NCBI GenBank assembly: GCA_947462335.1
Contig: OX381717.1
Location: forward strand, 17,227,166-17,291,165
Reading direction: 5' to 3'
Length of the DNA: 64,000 bases
DNA from: Harmothoe impar
Taxonomy: Eukaryota > Annelida > Polychaeta > Phyllodocida > Polynoidae
Part shown: piece by piece, positions 31,119-42,850 of the stretch
Position numbering within the stretch: the first letter of the stretch is position 1
Layout of the letters: each line of letters starts with the position of its first letter
The notes under the pieces: model-generated
What the model was told of the DNA's origin: nothing
The model's database searches: none
What the model saw: the letters and a program-made list of their open reading frames with translations, nothing else
Made by a program: the position numbers and the translations under genes

Positions 31119-31841
31119 AGCCATACTGTTTAATAAAACACAGGTCGGAGGCGGTTATTTCTTTGGAAAGAAGAACTGTACTTAGGTTATAAACTATGTC
31201 CGTGCCACCAGGCAGACAAAAAAAAAGTGATGCTCAGGAATTAGATAAATTATTAAATAAAAAACTCAATTAAGGACCTTGGGGTCATATTAGTGAAGAT
31301 ATGATAAGAACCAATGTCAAGACCTTCTTGTTTTGAAGATAGATATTTGGAATAGCTGTTGCCAGACTACCATGTGCCTTAGCATGAATACGTGTGTTGC
31401 TAGGCGCATTAACAATCAGAACATCTGTTGCTAGGCAACCATATATCTTCCCAACCTACCCTAAGCACTATAAAGGAATTCCTCTGGTCCAGTTTAGTGT
31501 GTATAGATAATGTTAAAATAGTTCTATAAGCAGTCACAGGCAATGACATTTTGATGTTTTTGAGGATTCCTTTATTTAGGGGAAAATAGGAAACATTTTT
31601 CATCTTTAACAAATACATATTTAATCATTGAAATCCACTGAGGCCCTTTTCCTGCAGTTTTTGTCGGATCTACCCTGTATCCTTTGCTTCATTTGCCAGA
31701 CTATTTGCCCTCCCAATCCAAACAGAGGGCCCATGTTTTACTATGACATCCGCCCATATCTACACTCCCAGCCTGCTAATAAGCAAGACCCTATTTGTGT
31801 TCACTTAGAGCTCCCCCCCGATGTTTGCCCCAACAACCTCG
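31119..31841. other. Intergenic spacer
   Basis: Contains another TTGCTAGGCAAC word near 31423-31440, as in the 7.8 and 11.5 kb repeats. Otherwise nothing recognised. Confidence 0.45.
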
Positions 31842-32078
31842 TTAACCCTTTAAGGGCGGCATAATGCTTTAATGCATCATGCCCTTGGTGGACATGATGT
31901 ATAATTACAACTTGATAAGTAGCATTCAAGCATCATTCCCACCCTAAAGTGTTGAGACACACCGGAAGAGTCGGCATGATGCACCAATGCAACACTGGTG
32001 AGTTACTTGCTGAGGCTGCATTGGTGCATCATGATGACAAATGTAATTTTTCAGTGACATCTGTCCTTAAAGGGTTTA
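31842..32078. mobile_element. TTAA-type hairpin MITE copy
   Basis: Starts TTAACCCTTTAAGGGCGGC and ends CCTTAAAGGGTTTA (second TTAA mutated). Same nested CATCATGC hairpins as 6971-7219. Confidence 0.75.
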
Positions 32079-32144
32079 GCAAGGTTCCTGTTTACATGCC
32101 ACAAAGTAGTGCAATTAACCAACTAAGTGGACATGCGTTAGCAT

Positions 32145-32750
32145 TGTAACGGACCCTTACTTATGATACATAATAGCGTAAAGAAAGAAGTCAAAGCCGT
32201 TTGGATACTGTGTTACAGGTTGCTAAAAGAGTTTATTCGAAAGAGAAACACTCCGGTCTAGGTTTCGAGTTATAATGATACTTCGAACACACTAAATAGG
32301 TAAGTTGGTCTTAGTCACCGTAAACTTCCAGGTAAGCCGCACTGAGCTAGGTGGCGAGCTCCCCTGGATGCCGGCTAATTATAGGTGGCAGGACCCCTCA
32401 CGCATGCACAGTCCACACCACCTATAGCGCCCCCTGTCTGTGCCCGGGAGCCACGGTAGGTGCTTCCACCTACCGTCGACTCCTGACCTCGTACAGAGTT
32501 CGGAACCAAGATCCAGCAAAACCCACACACAAATACAACAGTATAACCAACCTAGTATTGAAATAAGTGCGATCCTACATATTGTTAATCAAGGCGGCAA
32601 ACACCCACCCGCCACCTGGTGTATAAATCCTATGTTGGCGCATGTATGATGTCACTCTCTGAGGCGTCTGTTATACAGACAAGATGGAGTCTGATGTTTT
32701 CTCTGGTTAAATCCGACATAATCATCGATTCTCTATACCTAGCCCCTACA
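32145..32750 (-). repeat. Solo LTR, minus orientation
   Basis: 606 bp, TGTAACGG at the left edge and CCCTACA at the right, flanked by GCAT on both sides (32141-32144, 32751-32754). On the minus strand it runs TGTAGGGG to CCGTTACA and carries AATAAA (complement of 32232-32237) in the expected downstream part. No internal region. Confidence 0.65.
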
Positions 32751-32794
32751 GCATCATACACGTTAAAGGCTGTGTCACACCAGAAAAATAGTTG

Positions 32795-32880
32795 ATAATC
32801 TTTGACCGAGTGATACCTTTAACCTGTGACATCTATGAGTGAGTCACGTTTTTGACTGGGTCACTACTTTGACGAGTAAA
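32795..32880. repeat. TTTGACCGAGTGA-type motif repeats
   Basis: Four or five diverged units of the same motif as at 16425-16505. The partner arm was not found. Confidence 0.5.
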
Positions 32881-33270
32881 CTTCAAAAGTGCTGAAATTG
32901 GGGCCATGTACAGAGGGATACCGGAAAAAGATAAACTATTATTTAACATTACATATAAAATAATTTCCACCATTTCTGTGTTCATACGCACTTTACACAC
33001 TCATACAAACATTTTGTTAAAGCTTGACCGTCATGGTTTAAGTGAGGCCAAAAGCACTTTTGGATATAGTTCAGTCTTCATTCACAAGAGGGCTCTCAAG
33101 GGCTGGGAGCTCAGCTCTTACAGGCAGAAGATAGGGTGAATATGCTGCATCGTACTTCAATGTACTATTCCTTTACCAATACGAGGCATAAATGCAACAC
33201 TGGCTAGTTATTCAGCCACTATGATGATCAATGAACGTGGACATTATTTCATTAAGTCATCCATAAGGTG

Positions 33271-33500
33271 CTAAACCCTTTAACGACGGCATAATACATT
33301 AATGCATTATGGCCTTGGTCGTGATGATGCATGCTTGCAAACCTGGCCACACAGTAAATTGCTAGTGCTACATTCGAGCATCATGCCCACCCGTTAGGGG
33401 TAGGACACTACTTCAATTCTCACCCAGGCTGCATTGATGCATCATAAGGGCAAATGCCATCTTTTAGAAACATAAAGTGTCCAAAAAGTCCTTAATGTGT
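33271..33500. mobile_element. Degenerate TTAA-type hairpin MITE
   Basis: Left part AACCCTTTAACGACGGCATAA and the CATTCGAGCATCATGCC block match the family. The right end is eroded. Confidence 0.6.
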
Positions 33501-33529
33501 CAACAGGTCATGGGCGTGAACACAAGTGT

Positions 33530-33970
33530 TTGGGCTAGATTCTGAGTTAACTATAATATGGCGGGTTCTGTTGGAAGCTGTGTTGCGAGCTAGGTCCGAA
33601 CCCTTCAGTCTGGTGGCAGGTGGCAGCACCTGCTCCGGGCTTGGGGTATGGATAGATGTCACTTCCGGTCTGCATGCGCGCACGCAGGCTGGCTGCCCAT
33701 ATATATAGCCAGCGTCTGATAGAACTCGTCGGTTCCTCTATGATAGCTGAATCGTAGAGACTCACAATTAACATTGGCTACAAGCCTACTGACCTGCTCC
33801 CAATTCTATAGGGAGTTTGCTGGTATAGCTACGCCTGTTAGGTTCTTGTTTATAAAGACCTATATGGCAACTTGTACACTTGACTGTGTCGACCTTGTTA
33901 TTTACTTGATGACTTCTCACCAATATTAAAGGGAACGAAGTCGCGTTTATTACACAAGTATACTGTTCCA
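33530..33970 (+). promoter_or_regulatory. LTR-like or promoter-like sequence, uncertain
   Basis: A TATATATAG box near 33700 follows GC-richer sequence. ATTAAA-type signals lie near 33925 and TTATTACACA near 33948. The layout resembles the solo LTR at 54280-54801, but no clear ends or target duplication were found. Confidence 0.3.
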
Positions 33971-34404
33971 CTGACAGAGCACATAAATATTCGCTAAAGT
34001 CACACTTATTGAGACAGCAGTTGCTTAGGGCACTGTTATACTATTATGTCAATACAGGTGGATGCGTTTGATAAATAATGTTAGAAAAAATACTATCTAT
34101 TGTGCCATGGTCGAATTTAAACCCACAATAGTTATATTAAATAAGGATACCGGGTCATTGTGACTAGATGTTTGAGCGGCTAATGATTCGTTACCGTGAG
34201 CCCGGAGTCTAATATATTGTCAGTTATTGACGATGGATGTCTCCACCCATGGCCTTGAGTTGTATTTCTGTGCAGTTGCATTCTCACTCCCTCTCTCTCC
34301 AATATCCACCAGTAGATAATAGTCAGTACCAAACATCTGCTGGAGCGTGTACTGGAGAGACTACTCTGCCACCGACTGACTGACTGGAGTGCATAAAGTG
34401 ACAT
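33971..34404. other. Intergenic spacer, nothing recognised
   Basis: No repeat partner or coding signal seen. Confidence 0.4.
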
Positions 34405-34670
34405 GGTCCGATTTTTTAAATATTTTAAATCCTGCTTTAATGTGTTTCAAATGTTACTCCATATTTTGAGGATAGGGGTCCAATAAAATGTCATCTATGG
34501 GCAATAAGAGGCCAATCAGAGGTTTAATATCGTCCAAGTGTAATATTTTACAGTGTATTTTGAATGGGGGGGGGGGAATTAAAGTGTGCACTCCAAAATT
34601 AGCAAGTTGAGCCATAATCTGATAATTAGTTGAATTCTAAGCTGAATCATAGGGAATGAGATAAAATAAA
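34405..34670. repeat. Dispersed repeat, inverted copy of 23690-23985
   Basis: Same blocks as the 23.7-kb copy, reversed, with a G-tract inserted near 34566. Confidence 0.75.
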
Positions 34671-34789
34671 GTATCTAGCACATGAAGTATGGCCATAGGG
34701 AACATTCTGGTTCATTTTTAACAAAATTGATTTTTGAGCCCTAATCATCAGACCATGTCACTTTAAGGCGGCTGGTGGTCATCAAGCCT

Positions 34790-34850
34790 CCTTAACCCTT
34801 CAAGGGTTACATGGTGCATTAATGCGATAGGTACAGTGGCCTTCAAGGGT
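34790..34850. mobile_element. Left-end fragment of TTAA-type MITE
   Basis: TTAACCCTTCAAGGGTTACA followed by TGCATTAATGC, then lost. Confidence 0.5.
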
Positions 34851-34947
34851 CACCAAAGTTATAAAAAAAATCACTTTATGAAATGATTTTTTTTTCACTG
34901 TTCTGGGCCGTTTAGGCAATTTCTCAAAAGATATAGGTTAGCTATAT

Positions 34948-36180
34948 ATGATAATGTACACGCACCTAACACATATATTATTTCTAAATTGGATTATGTG
35001 CCTCTATATAGGTAAAATTCGAAACAGGCGACACGGGCCTTTCAAAAATCGACACAGGCAATTATTCTTCAATATTAATGACGATAACTATTCAATAGCA
35101 ACCTTTATTGACATGTCCAAAGCTTTTGACGTGGTTAATCATGCTATACTGCTTTCCAAATGTCAAGAGCTGGGTATAAATAATAATGTATTATCTTGGA
35201 TAAAAAGCTATTTATATAAAAGATCACAACGTACTGTTGCTAATGGCATTACCTCCAGTGAGGCTTATCTTTCTTGTGGAGTTCCACAGGGATCCATCCT
35301 TGGACCCCTTTTTTTCTTGATATATGTCAATGACATAGATGGTTTTTGTCAGAATACTAACCTGAGCTCATATGCTGATGACACAGCAATTTATGCCTGT
35401 GGCAAAGACCCTGTCACTGTATATAGGAAAATTCAGGATGATTTGGATCAACTATCACGCTGGTGTAATGTAAACAAATTAACAGTTAATACAAAAAAAT
35501 CCCAAGCAATGAAATTCGGTAGTCAAAAACACCTCCAAAATTTCAGGTTACCAAATCTCATTCTGAACAATAGTCCTCTTGAATATGTAGATCAATATAA
35601 CTATTTAGGCATACAATTAGATCAAGAACTAAAATTTGATAAACAAATAAATCAAATGAGATCCAAATCAGCCGTTAAACTTCGTATATTTGGCAGACTA
35701 AGAAGGTATATGTCATATAGACAGGCACTAGCTGTATATAAGTCAAGAATACTACCTCATCTGGAATATGGAGGCATTATTGTACATAATACTAACCAAA
35801 CCCTACTAACAAAACTCCAAAGGCTTCAGAATAGAGGACTGAAAATTGCCCTCTATTCCCCCCCTAGAACTTCAATTGAAAAAATACATAAAGATGGCAA
35901 AATTAATTACCTGGAAGATAGAAGGCAAAAGCAGATAGCCATTCATGCTTACACTATGACTAAGCTCCCTAATCACCTGACTGTTCCAGTCAGGGAAACT
36001 AGATTGCATGATGGCCCAGTTTTAAAAACCTATCATAGAAGAGTTCAGGCCTTCAAAAGAAGCGTAAATTATAAATGTGCCACCCTTTGGAATGACCTAG
36101 GGGTAAACGATAGGTGTATACCCACTTTAGAAGATTTTAAAACAAACAGGAAAAAGTTTCTAGCCTCCCTTAGAAAGTAA
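34948..36180 (+). pseudogene. LINE reverse transcriptase, 5'-truncated
   Basis: 410-residue open frame. Homology begins near residue 40. RT motifs in order: FIDMSKAFD (D55), GVPQGSILGPLFFLIYVNDI, YADDTAIY (142-149), then a thumb and a C-terminal region ending SLRK. This is a non-LTR retrotransposon RT of the broad CR1/L2/Jockey-like type. The endonuclease and upstream RT parts are missing, as expected from 5' truncation during target-primed insertion. The remaining frame has no stop, so the copy is fairly young. The in-frame ATG at 34948 is not a real start. Confidence 0.85.
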
Positions 36181-36210
36181 ACTTTATTGGCTTTTATAAT
36201 ATGTATACTA

Positions 36211-36259
36211 ACAAGTGAGGGCGCAAACAGATTCCATCTGTTTGCTAGCCCTCACTTGT
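36211..36259 (+). other. Long hairpin in the LINE 3' tail
   Basis: A 21-bp stem (36211-36231 with 36237-36259), a 5-nt loop and one 2-nt bulge, 30 bp after the LINE stop. LINE reverse transcriptases of several clades recognise 3' stem-loops, so it may be the template recognition element (inference). Confidence 0.75.
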
Positions 36260-36698
36260 TTGAGAAGATACTGGATTTACTATTTTGGAAGGGGTTGTGT
36301 TTGGAAACGCATTAGGCATTTGGAGGTGTGTTTGGGATTTATTTCAGAACTGGTGAGGAAATTTGTTTACTTGATGACATAGAGGTTATAAATGACAACA
36401 AAGGAATTCCTTCTGTTATAATGGGAACTGATTTTATTAATAATTAAAAGGGCAGCAATCAATTGACTTGGATGAAGATTGATATATTGAAGAGTTCCTA
36501 GACTTTCTAAATGTCTAGTGGAATTCCTAGATATAGAGTTTCTAGACCCATTGATGAGTTTAGATACACATGTTGAAGAGTTCCTAAACATGTGGATGAG
36601 TTTCCTAGATATGTGGAACAGTTTCTAGATGGGTTTCACGCCCGACTTGTATCCGAAATACCCTCTCATGAAGTCCATATTTAAAGGGCTAGTATGAG
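36260..36698. repeat. Degenerate GAGTTCCTAGA repeats
   Basis: Between about 36490 and 36640, GAGTTCCTAGAYATGTGGA-like words recur at irregular 20-30-bp spacing. The rest is plain. Confidence 0.5.
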
Positions 36699-36839
36699 TG
36701 TTGTGGGGCCCCTAGTCATGTTGTGGAGCCCCTAGACGTGGTATGGAGCCCCTACACGTGTTGTGGGGACCCTAGTCATGTTGTGGAGCCCCTAGGCCTG
36801 TTGTGGAGCCCCTAGACGTGTTGTGGGGCCCCTGATCAA
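36699..36839. repeat. Minisatellite, 20-bp GTTGTGGAGCCCCTAGACGT unit
   Basis: About seven tandem copies with point changes. The last unit runs into the 36.8-39.4 kb tandem duplication. Confidence 0.9.
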
Positions 36840-37140
36840 GGTTCTGAGTGCTGCGTCCACATGGCCAAGGCTCCCGCTCCTGCGACTCCGGCGAATCCCG
36901 CTCCCATGGCTCCAATCTGTGCGACTCCTGCTCGTACCGCTCACGTTCACTGGAAAATATAAAAATTCACATATAAAATGGCAGAAAAAGAACTTTAACT
37001 TCTGAAGAACCATGGCCTTTTATTTAAAGTCACTACCGGGTATTTACATGTATTAAACCACAGACAGCTCTATTAACCTTTCTGAGTGTTAAATACCAGG
37101 TATTTTCATGTATTAAACAACAGACAGCTCCAGGGGGGGG
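36830..37140. repeat. Partial first unit of the 37.1-39.4 kb tandem array
   Basis: Matches 37717-38075, including the CTCGTACCGCTCACGTTCAC block and the 60-bp ACCGGGTATTTACATG subrepeat. Confidence 0.8.
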
Positions 37141-39406
37141 ACAAAAGGTTACTAATATGCACCTAGCTCTGGAACTAAACATGATGGAGAGATAAATTGA
37201 ACATTTCTGAACTCCTCTTGCCGAGGCGCATCATTCGGAGACATATTTTAGTTTCGATTTTCACAATATTCTTCATTCCGCTCTTTTAAGTTTTGAGGTA
37301 CCTAGACATGATATTTGAGAATTTCCTTTTGCCGGGACTACCACAGATGTCCAAAGAATGAGAATCTCTGGGAGATATTGCATAATATGCAGTTGTTATT
37401 TAGTAAACATGAACTGAACTCGTTTGGTGTTAAGAGGGGCGCGCGCACATTTTTTTCAGCCCCCCCCCCACTGGCTCTTTGGAAATGTTCAATTTTGAGG
37501 TACCTAGACACAATATTTGAGAAATTCTTTTTGCGGGGACTACCACAGATCTGTATAAAATTTGGGTCCCTTAGCTAAAATTTGGGGTTGAGGGATGGAG
37601 CCTAACTGGGATAAACGACATGAGCTGTGCTACTTACAATTTGGGTCCTAATCAGCATTCATGCAAAATGCTGACCCAAGGAGGAGTGGTTGGAGCCCCT
37701 AGATGTGTTGAAGAGCCCCTGATCAAGGTTCTGAGTGCTGTGTCAACGTGGCCAAGGCTCCCGCTCCTGCGACTGCGGCGACTCCCGCTCCCATGTCTCC
37801 CGTTTGTGCGACTCCCGCTCGTACCGCTCACGTTCACTGGAAAATATAAGAATTTACATATAAAATGGCAGAAAAAGAACTTTAACTTCTGAAGAACCAT
37901 GGCCTTTTATTTAAAGTCACTACCGGGTATTTACATGTATTAAACCACAGACAGCTCTATTAACCTTTCTGAGTGTTAAATACCGGGTATTTACATGTAT
38001 TATAGCACAGGCAACTCTAACAACCTTTCTGAGTGTTAAATAATATCAAACGACGGACAGCTCCGGGGGGGGGGGGGACAAAAGATTACTAATATTCACC
38101 TAGCTCTGGAACTAAACATGATAGAGAGATAAATTGAACATTTCTGAACTCCTCTCGCCGAGACGCTTTGTTTAGCCATATCACAAAGACTCTAAGTCAA
38201 AGCGTTCTACTCACGGTTTCTGCAAGTCAACCCCAGAATCCACAATTTTCCCAATCCTGATGGGATGGGGGGGGCAAAAGTTTACTAATATGCACCTAGC
38301 TCTGGGACTAAACATGATAGAGAGATAAATTGAACATTTCTGAACTCCTCTTGCCGAGGCGCATCATTCGGAGACATATTTTAGTTTCGATTTTCACAAT
38401 ATTCTTCATTCCGCTCTTTTAAGTTTTGAGGTACCTAGACATGATATTTGAGAATTTCCTTTTGCCGGGACTACCACAGATGTCCAAAGAATGAGAATCT
38501 CTGGGAGATATTGCATAATATGCAGTTGTTATTTAGTAAACATGAACTGAACTCGTTTGGTGTTAAGAGGGGCGCGCACACATTTTTTTCAGCCCCCCCC
38601 CCACTGGCCCTTTGGAAATGTTCAATTTTGAGGTACCTAGACACAATATTTGAGAAATTCTTTTTGCGAGGACTACCACAGATCTGTATAAAATTTGGGT
38701 CCCTTAGCTAAAATTTGGGGTTGAGGGATGGAGCCTAACTGGGATAAACGACATGAGCTGTGCTACTTACAATTTGGGTCCTAATCAGCATTCATGCAAA
38801 ATGCTGACCCAAGGAGGAGTGGTTGGAGCCCCTAGATGTGTTGAAGAGCCCCTGATCAAGATTCTGAGTGCTGTGTCCACGTGGCCAAGGCTCCGGCTCC
38901 TGCGACTGCGGCGACTCCCGCTCCCATGTCTCCCGTTTGTGCGACTCCCGCTCGTACCGCTCAAGTTCACTGGAAAATATAAGAATTTACATATAAAATG
39001 GCAGAAAAAAGACTTTAACTTCTGAAGAACCATGGCCTTTTATTTAAAGTCACTACCGGGTATTTACATGTATTAAACCACAGACAGCTCTATTAACCTT
39101 TCTGAGTGTTAAATACCGGGTATTTACATGTATTAAAGCACAGGGAACTCTAATAATCTTTCTGAGTGTTAAATACCGGGTATTTACATGTATTAAACCA
39201 GAGACAGCTCCGGGGGGGGGGCAAAAGGTTACTAATATTCACCTAGCTCTGGAACTAAACATGATAGAGAGATAAATCGAACATTTCTGAACTCCTCTCG
39301 TCGAGACGCTTCGTTTGGCGCTATGCAAAAGTGTCTAAGTCGAAGCGTTCTACTCGCGGACAAATTCAACCCCAGCACCCACAATTTTCGGAATTTAACC
39401 ACAATA
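37141..39406. repeat. Tandem duplication of a 1133-bp unit
   Basis: 37141-38273 and 38274-39406 match at a constant offset of 1133 bp with scattered substitutions. Inside each, a 60-bp subrepeat (ACCGGGTATTTACATG) varies in number, and the CACCTAGCTCTGGAACTAAA block occurs twice. ORFs found twice at the same offset are non-coding shadows. Confidence 0.9.
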
Positions 39407-40079
39407 TCTCGTCCTGGTACACTTTAGATGTTCATATAATGCGTAGGGTATCTAAATAAAATGTCAAGCATAGTTACATGAGCCTACCTCGCCAATTTAG
39501 TTGAGGGGTTGAGAAATGACAGTCCGGTCTGCGCCGATCAGCTGATCGTTGACCTATATTCAGATTGATCTGTCAGCTGTCACGAGGCCGTATATAGGAT
39601 TTCAACAGGGTTGGGGTGGTGAATTGACCCAAAATCAGGGGGGCTTGGGGGGTCATAAAGATTTTTTTTTTTTAATGGGATATCGCAATCTGGGATTCTT
39701 AACATGTCATCTTTGATATATATTAAGGGCAGATCTCAAAAATTGCTCTAACCCCCCCAAACAAAAAAAAATCATTGAGCAAATTTTCAAGTTATTCTAG
39801 TAGTATTCATGTTTGAGGGTTGTGCCGGTATGTGAAAAGTGACTTCTACATGTTGCATTTCTTAATAAATCGTCTCATTAGAAAGGCCTAATACAGGAGA
39901 ATTCAGAAAAAATTATTTTGGGCCCCCCCCCTGTACAATTTTTAAGAGCAGATTTCATGTTTGCATCAAGCCACTGTCACTCGGCGCCCATAGACTCCCT
40001 ATGTTAAAGCACTACCGGGTAGCCACGCTGTCATTTTCAAACTTCTATCATTTGATCTTTGGCTCTGTTTTAAGTTTAA
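39407..40079. other. Intergenic spacer
   Basis: A TGACAGTCC-rich stretch near 39520 and T- and C-tracts. Nothing recognised. Confidence 0.4.
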
Positions 40080-40300
40080 AGGCCGGTCTTCGTCATTTTG
40101 CGGAACAACCCGGCTACTGAGCTGTCCGCAATTTCACCCCCCATAAGAGAGAAGCCTAATCTATCAATATCAACAGAAATTGCGGACTTACCTTGCATAT
40201 TTGAGCTGTAATCCATGAAATTAGCCAATTTGGTACCGAGTCATCGTCCCTCGGCGTCCCACTGTCCGCCATGTTGGATTTTGATACCGGAGATTGCCGA
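40080..40300 (-). pseudogene. Relic of DIRS-like ORF2 N-terminal extension
   Basis: On the minus strand a frame reads NFMDY, GKSAI and ADSSVAGL. It matches NFIDY, GKSAI and ADSSVAGL of the intact ORF2 near nt 20953-21070, with the same 49-nt spacing between the GTAAGTCCGCAAT and GCGGACAGCTCAG blocks. Only this part is present; RT and RNase H are absent. It marks a second, older family member, or shared captured sequence. Confidence 0.65.
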
Positions 40301-40463
40301 AGCGCTCGATAAACAAATTATTTTTTTATCAAGACGGTAATACTGTCCGAAATGTCCGCAACTGCCTATATATTACCTGTAGGAGTAATAATATTACCTT
40401 GAAAGTCCGCAATTTGCTCTATTTCGGAAGATAAAATGACCCCCGAGCATTTCCTAGTCGCAC

Positions 40464-40473
40464 TCTCGCGAGA
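40464..40473. promoter_or_regulatory. TCTCGCGAGA promoter-type palindrome
   Basis: Exact TCTCGCGAGA in a local CpG-rich patch (40440-40530), followed by GAGATGGCC. This motif is common in animal core promoters. No gene could be assigned on either strand. Confidence 0.4.
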
Positions 40474-40529
40474 TCCCGTGAATCCGCGAGATGGCCATAT
40501 TTTGTTTACATTGTCGTCGTGTCGAACGA

Positions 40530-41429
40530 TAGTAAAAGGCTGAATTATGGCATAATACGATTAAATATGGAAGGTATCGCTATGCTGAAAGGTAGGAAAT
40601 GAATATAGATGTATTTTCGTTATGTTTTCGTAGGCAAAATAAAAAATATCGACATTTTGCGGATGTCGTAAAAAAATGCACAAATTTCAAGAGTCCGACG
40701 AGTCAAGATTCGGCGACTTAACTTGGCCGAAAATCAATCAATCCTCCTTAATTTGGCCATGTAAGTAGTAAATTATTGCGGATTATCAAAGAATAATATG
40801 TTTTCTTTACGTTGTCAGCTTTTAAGGCACGAGAAACAATGAAAACAGTGGAAAATGGATTTCAAGCGAGACGAGTCAGTGAACTCGCTGACTCGCCTGT
40901 AAATTAGTGAAATTTCGAAGACGTTAATTATAGGAATCTGGATAACAATACTGTTTCTCCCACCATACGTCTCCTTTGGTCAAATTTGTGACTACTTATA
41001 AGTGAACTACTTATTACATTACATTATCATTGTTACATGTTATGTTCATAATTTTCAGTTTTGTCACTGCTTAGTACACGCCATCAGCCTGTTATTGAAA
41101 TCTCCCAAAAAGGCCCTCTGGAGCCAGGAGAATATGGGCACCAAACTTTTTATACAAGGAGCCCAACCTGATACCTCCAGATTAAACATTACATTCAAAA
41201 AAACAAAAAACACAGCCCTTTTAAAAATCAATGGACACAGGAAAATTGGGGTTAAACATCGACCCACAGAGATTTCTCTCTGGGTTCTTACGTATCTCAA
41301 AATCGACACGGCGACATAGCCATTCTGCTAAAAATCGACACAGCGACATGGTCAATATTGTGGGCACCAATGTAGAGGCACATATAAATGAGGGCCTACC
41401 AGCATACAGCATTTCACAGGTCAGCAGGT
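40530..41429. other. Intergenic, unassigned ORF
   Basis: A short + ORF (41067-41319, containing ALWSQENMGTKLFIQGAQ) is preceded by an AG acceptor-like site, and a later one is followed by CACAG/GTCAGC. No family could be recognised and a stop interrupts the frame, so I do not call a gene. Confidence 0.3.
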
Positions 41430-41640
41430 GTGAAATTTTTTTTTGTAAAAGTTTTTTTTTTTTTCACTTTTGTAAAAGTTTTTTTTTCACTTTTGCAAAA
41501 GTTTTTTTTTCAATTTCGTAATTTTTTTTTTCAATTTTGAAAAAAGTTTTTTTTTTCCTTTTCTTAGAATTTTTTTTTTTTTTTTTTTTGAAAAGTTTTT
41601 TTTCATTTCTGGGAAAATGGCCGATTTGGCAAGAAAAATG
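41430..41640. repeat. T-rich low-complexity tract with GCCGATTTGGC
   Basis: Same CACTTTTGTAAAAGTTTTTTT words and GGCCGATTTGGCAAGAAAA as 18488-18800. Confidence 0.75.
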
Positions 41641-41689
41641 GTCAAAAACGGGAAAATGTCCATTGTTTCACCCGACCAGTCCTATCTAA

Positions 41690-41890
41690 ACAGGGCCGAC
41701 CCTGTATTTTCTTATGCAATTTTGAAGAAATTTCCGTATTTTTACCGTTTTTTGGTCAATTTTAGGGTCTTCGGAGAGGCCAGGAACTACTTTCATGTTT
41801 AAAAAAAAGGTTAAAATAAAAAAATCGGACCTACCGACCATACATTTTTGCCCATGTTACCTGAAACAAACCTTTTGATTTTTTGGCCGA
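41690..41890. mobile_element. Partial copy of the 18026-18487 MITE
   Basis: Shares GGGCCGACCCTRT, TTTTGAAGAAATTTCC, AGGGTCTTCGGAGAGGC and CCATGTTACCTGAAACAAACC in the same order as the 18-kb copy. It lacks the left end. Confidence 0.65.
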
Positions 41891-42539
41891 ACCAGTACAG
41901 CGGTTGTCAGCCTGACGGAGGGCAGGGTGGTCTTGACTTGGAGAGGGATAACGCGGTGCGGGGTGGTCCTGATTTGGAGTCGGACAGGTGGAGTTAAGTG
42001 AAGACCCTGAATAAGTCAATAGACTACACCAGGATTATCGTCACTGATGAGGGACAATCATCAAACATCTGTATAGGTAAGAGCACTTTATCATCATTAA
42101 CTTTTAACAGCCAGCTCTATGATAGTGTAAAGTTCCCTGAAAACGGCAGATTTGGGCCCCACACTCAGAATCATTAACATATAGGGTTATATTGAGACTA
42201 ACAGTCGTTATTTACTAAGTAGTGAATTAATGAACTAGCTGGCAGGAAAGAGTCAAGAGCAAAATATGACAGCTCATCTGTATAAGGCAAATATATATGT
42301 ATCCTATTGGTTCATCCATCTACCATATGCTGCAGCAAGAACTGCTTTTTCGCTAAAGGGGCCTGGCAGTATAAATAAACGAATAATCAATCAATCGTTC
42401 AATCATTCTTACAAATTCGTCTTTGGTGGATTTTAACCCCTCCTCAGGGGGAAAGGGGACAAAAACAATGCAGTGAAAAGGCAAATCGCATGTGAAAACT
42501 GACTAGGACACCTTAATTTGTATAGAACAATCATAAGGG
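41891..42539. other. Intergenic spacer
   Basis: No structure or coding signal supported. Confidence 0.4.
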
Positions 42540-42850
42540 ACCCTTGCAAAGTTTAGAATGACCGTTTTGTATAATATATTTATTCCAGGGAAGGGTTGGC
42601 GGGTTCTCAGGTTAGCACACAAACAAACATTTTACAAAGCATATTTGGACATGCTTTAAGGGTTTTGCAAAATAGTGCCAATGCTCACCCTTTTCGCTTT
42701 TTAGCTCTTTTTCCTCTACCTGCGTTTTACAGTTCGTTAATTGGACAGTTCATTTTAGAGCAAAACCCCTTAAAGCATGCCCAAAAATGCTTTGTAAAAT
42801 ATGACCGTTTTATAGAAATGGTTCGAAAGTTGCACTTTAAAGGGCCTAGA
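42540..42850. mobile_element. Hairpin MITE with GCAAAGTTTAGAATGACCGTTTT-like ends
   Basis: Left TTGCAAAGTTTAGAATGACC and the right GGTTCGAAAGTTGCA are inverted. Inner ATTTTACAAAGCATAT and ACATGCTTTAAGGGTTTTGC pair with 42752-42801. The 90-codon ORF here is only the hairpin read through. Confidence 0.65.

Noticed and set aside
37315..39033. Pairs of 82-90-residue ORFs repeated at 1133 bp
   Set aside because: Duplicated only because the DNA unit is duplicated; no family, and overlapping frames on both strands.
41067..41319. Galectin-like exon (GTKLFIQGAQPDTSRLNI)
   Set aside because: The resemblance is to a few residues only, expected galectin residues further on are absent, and the frame closes.
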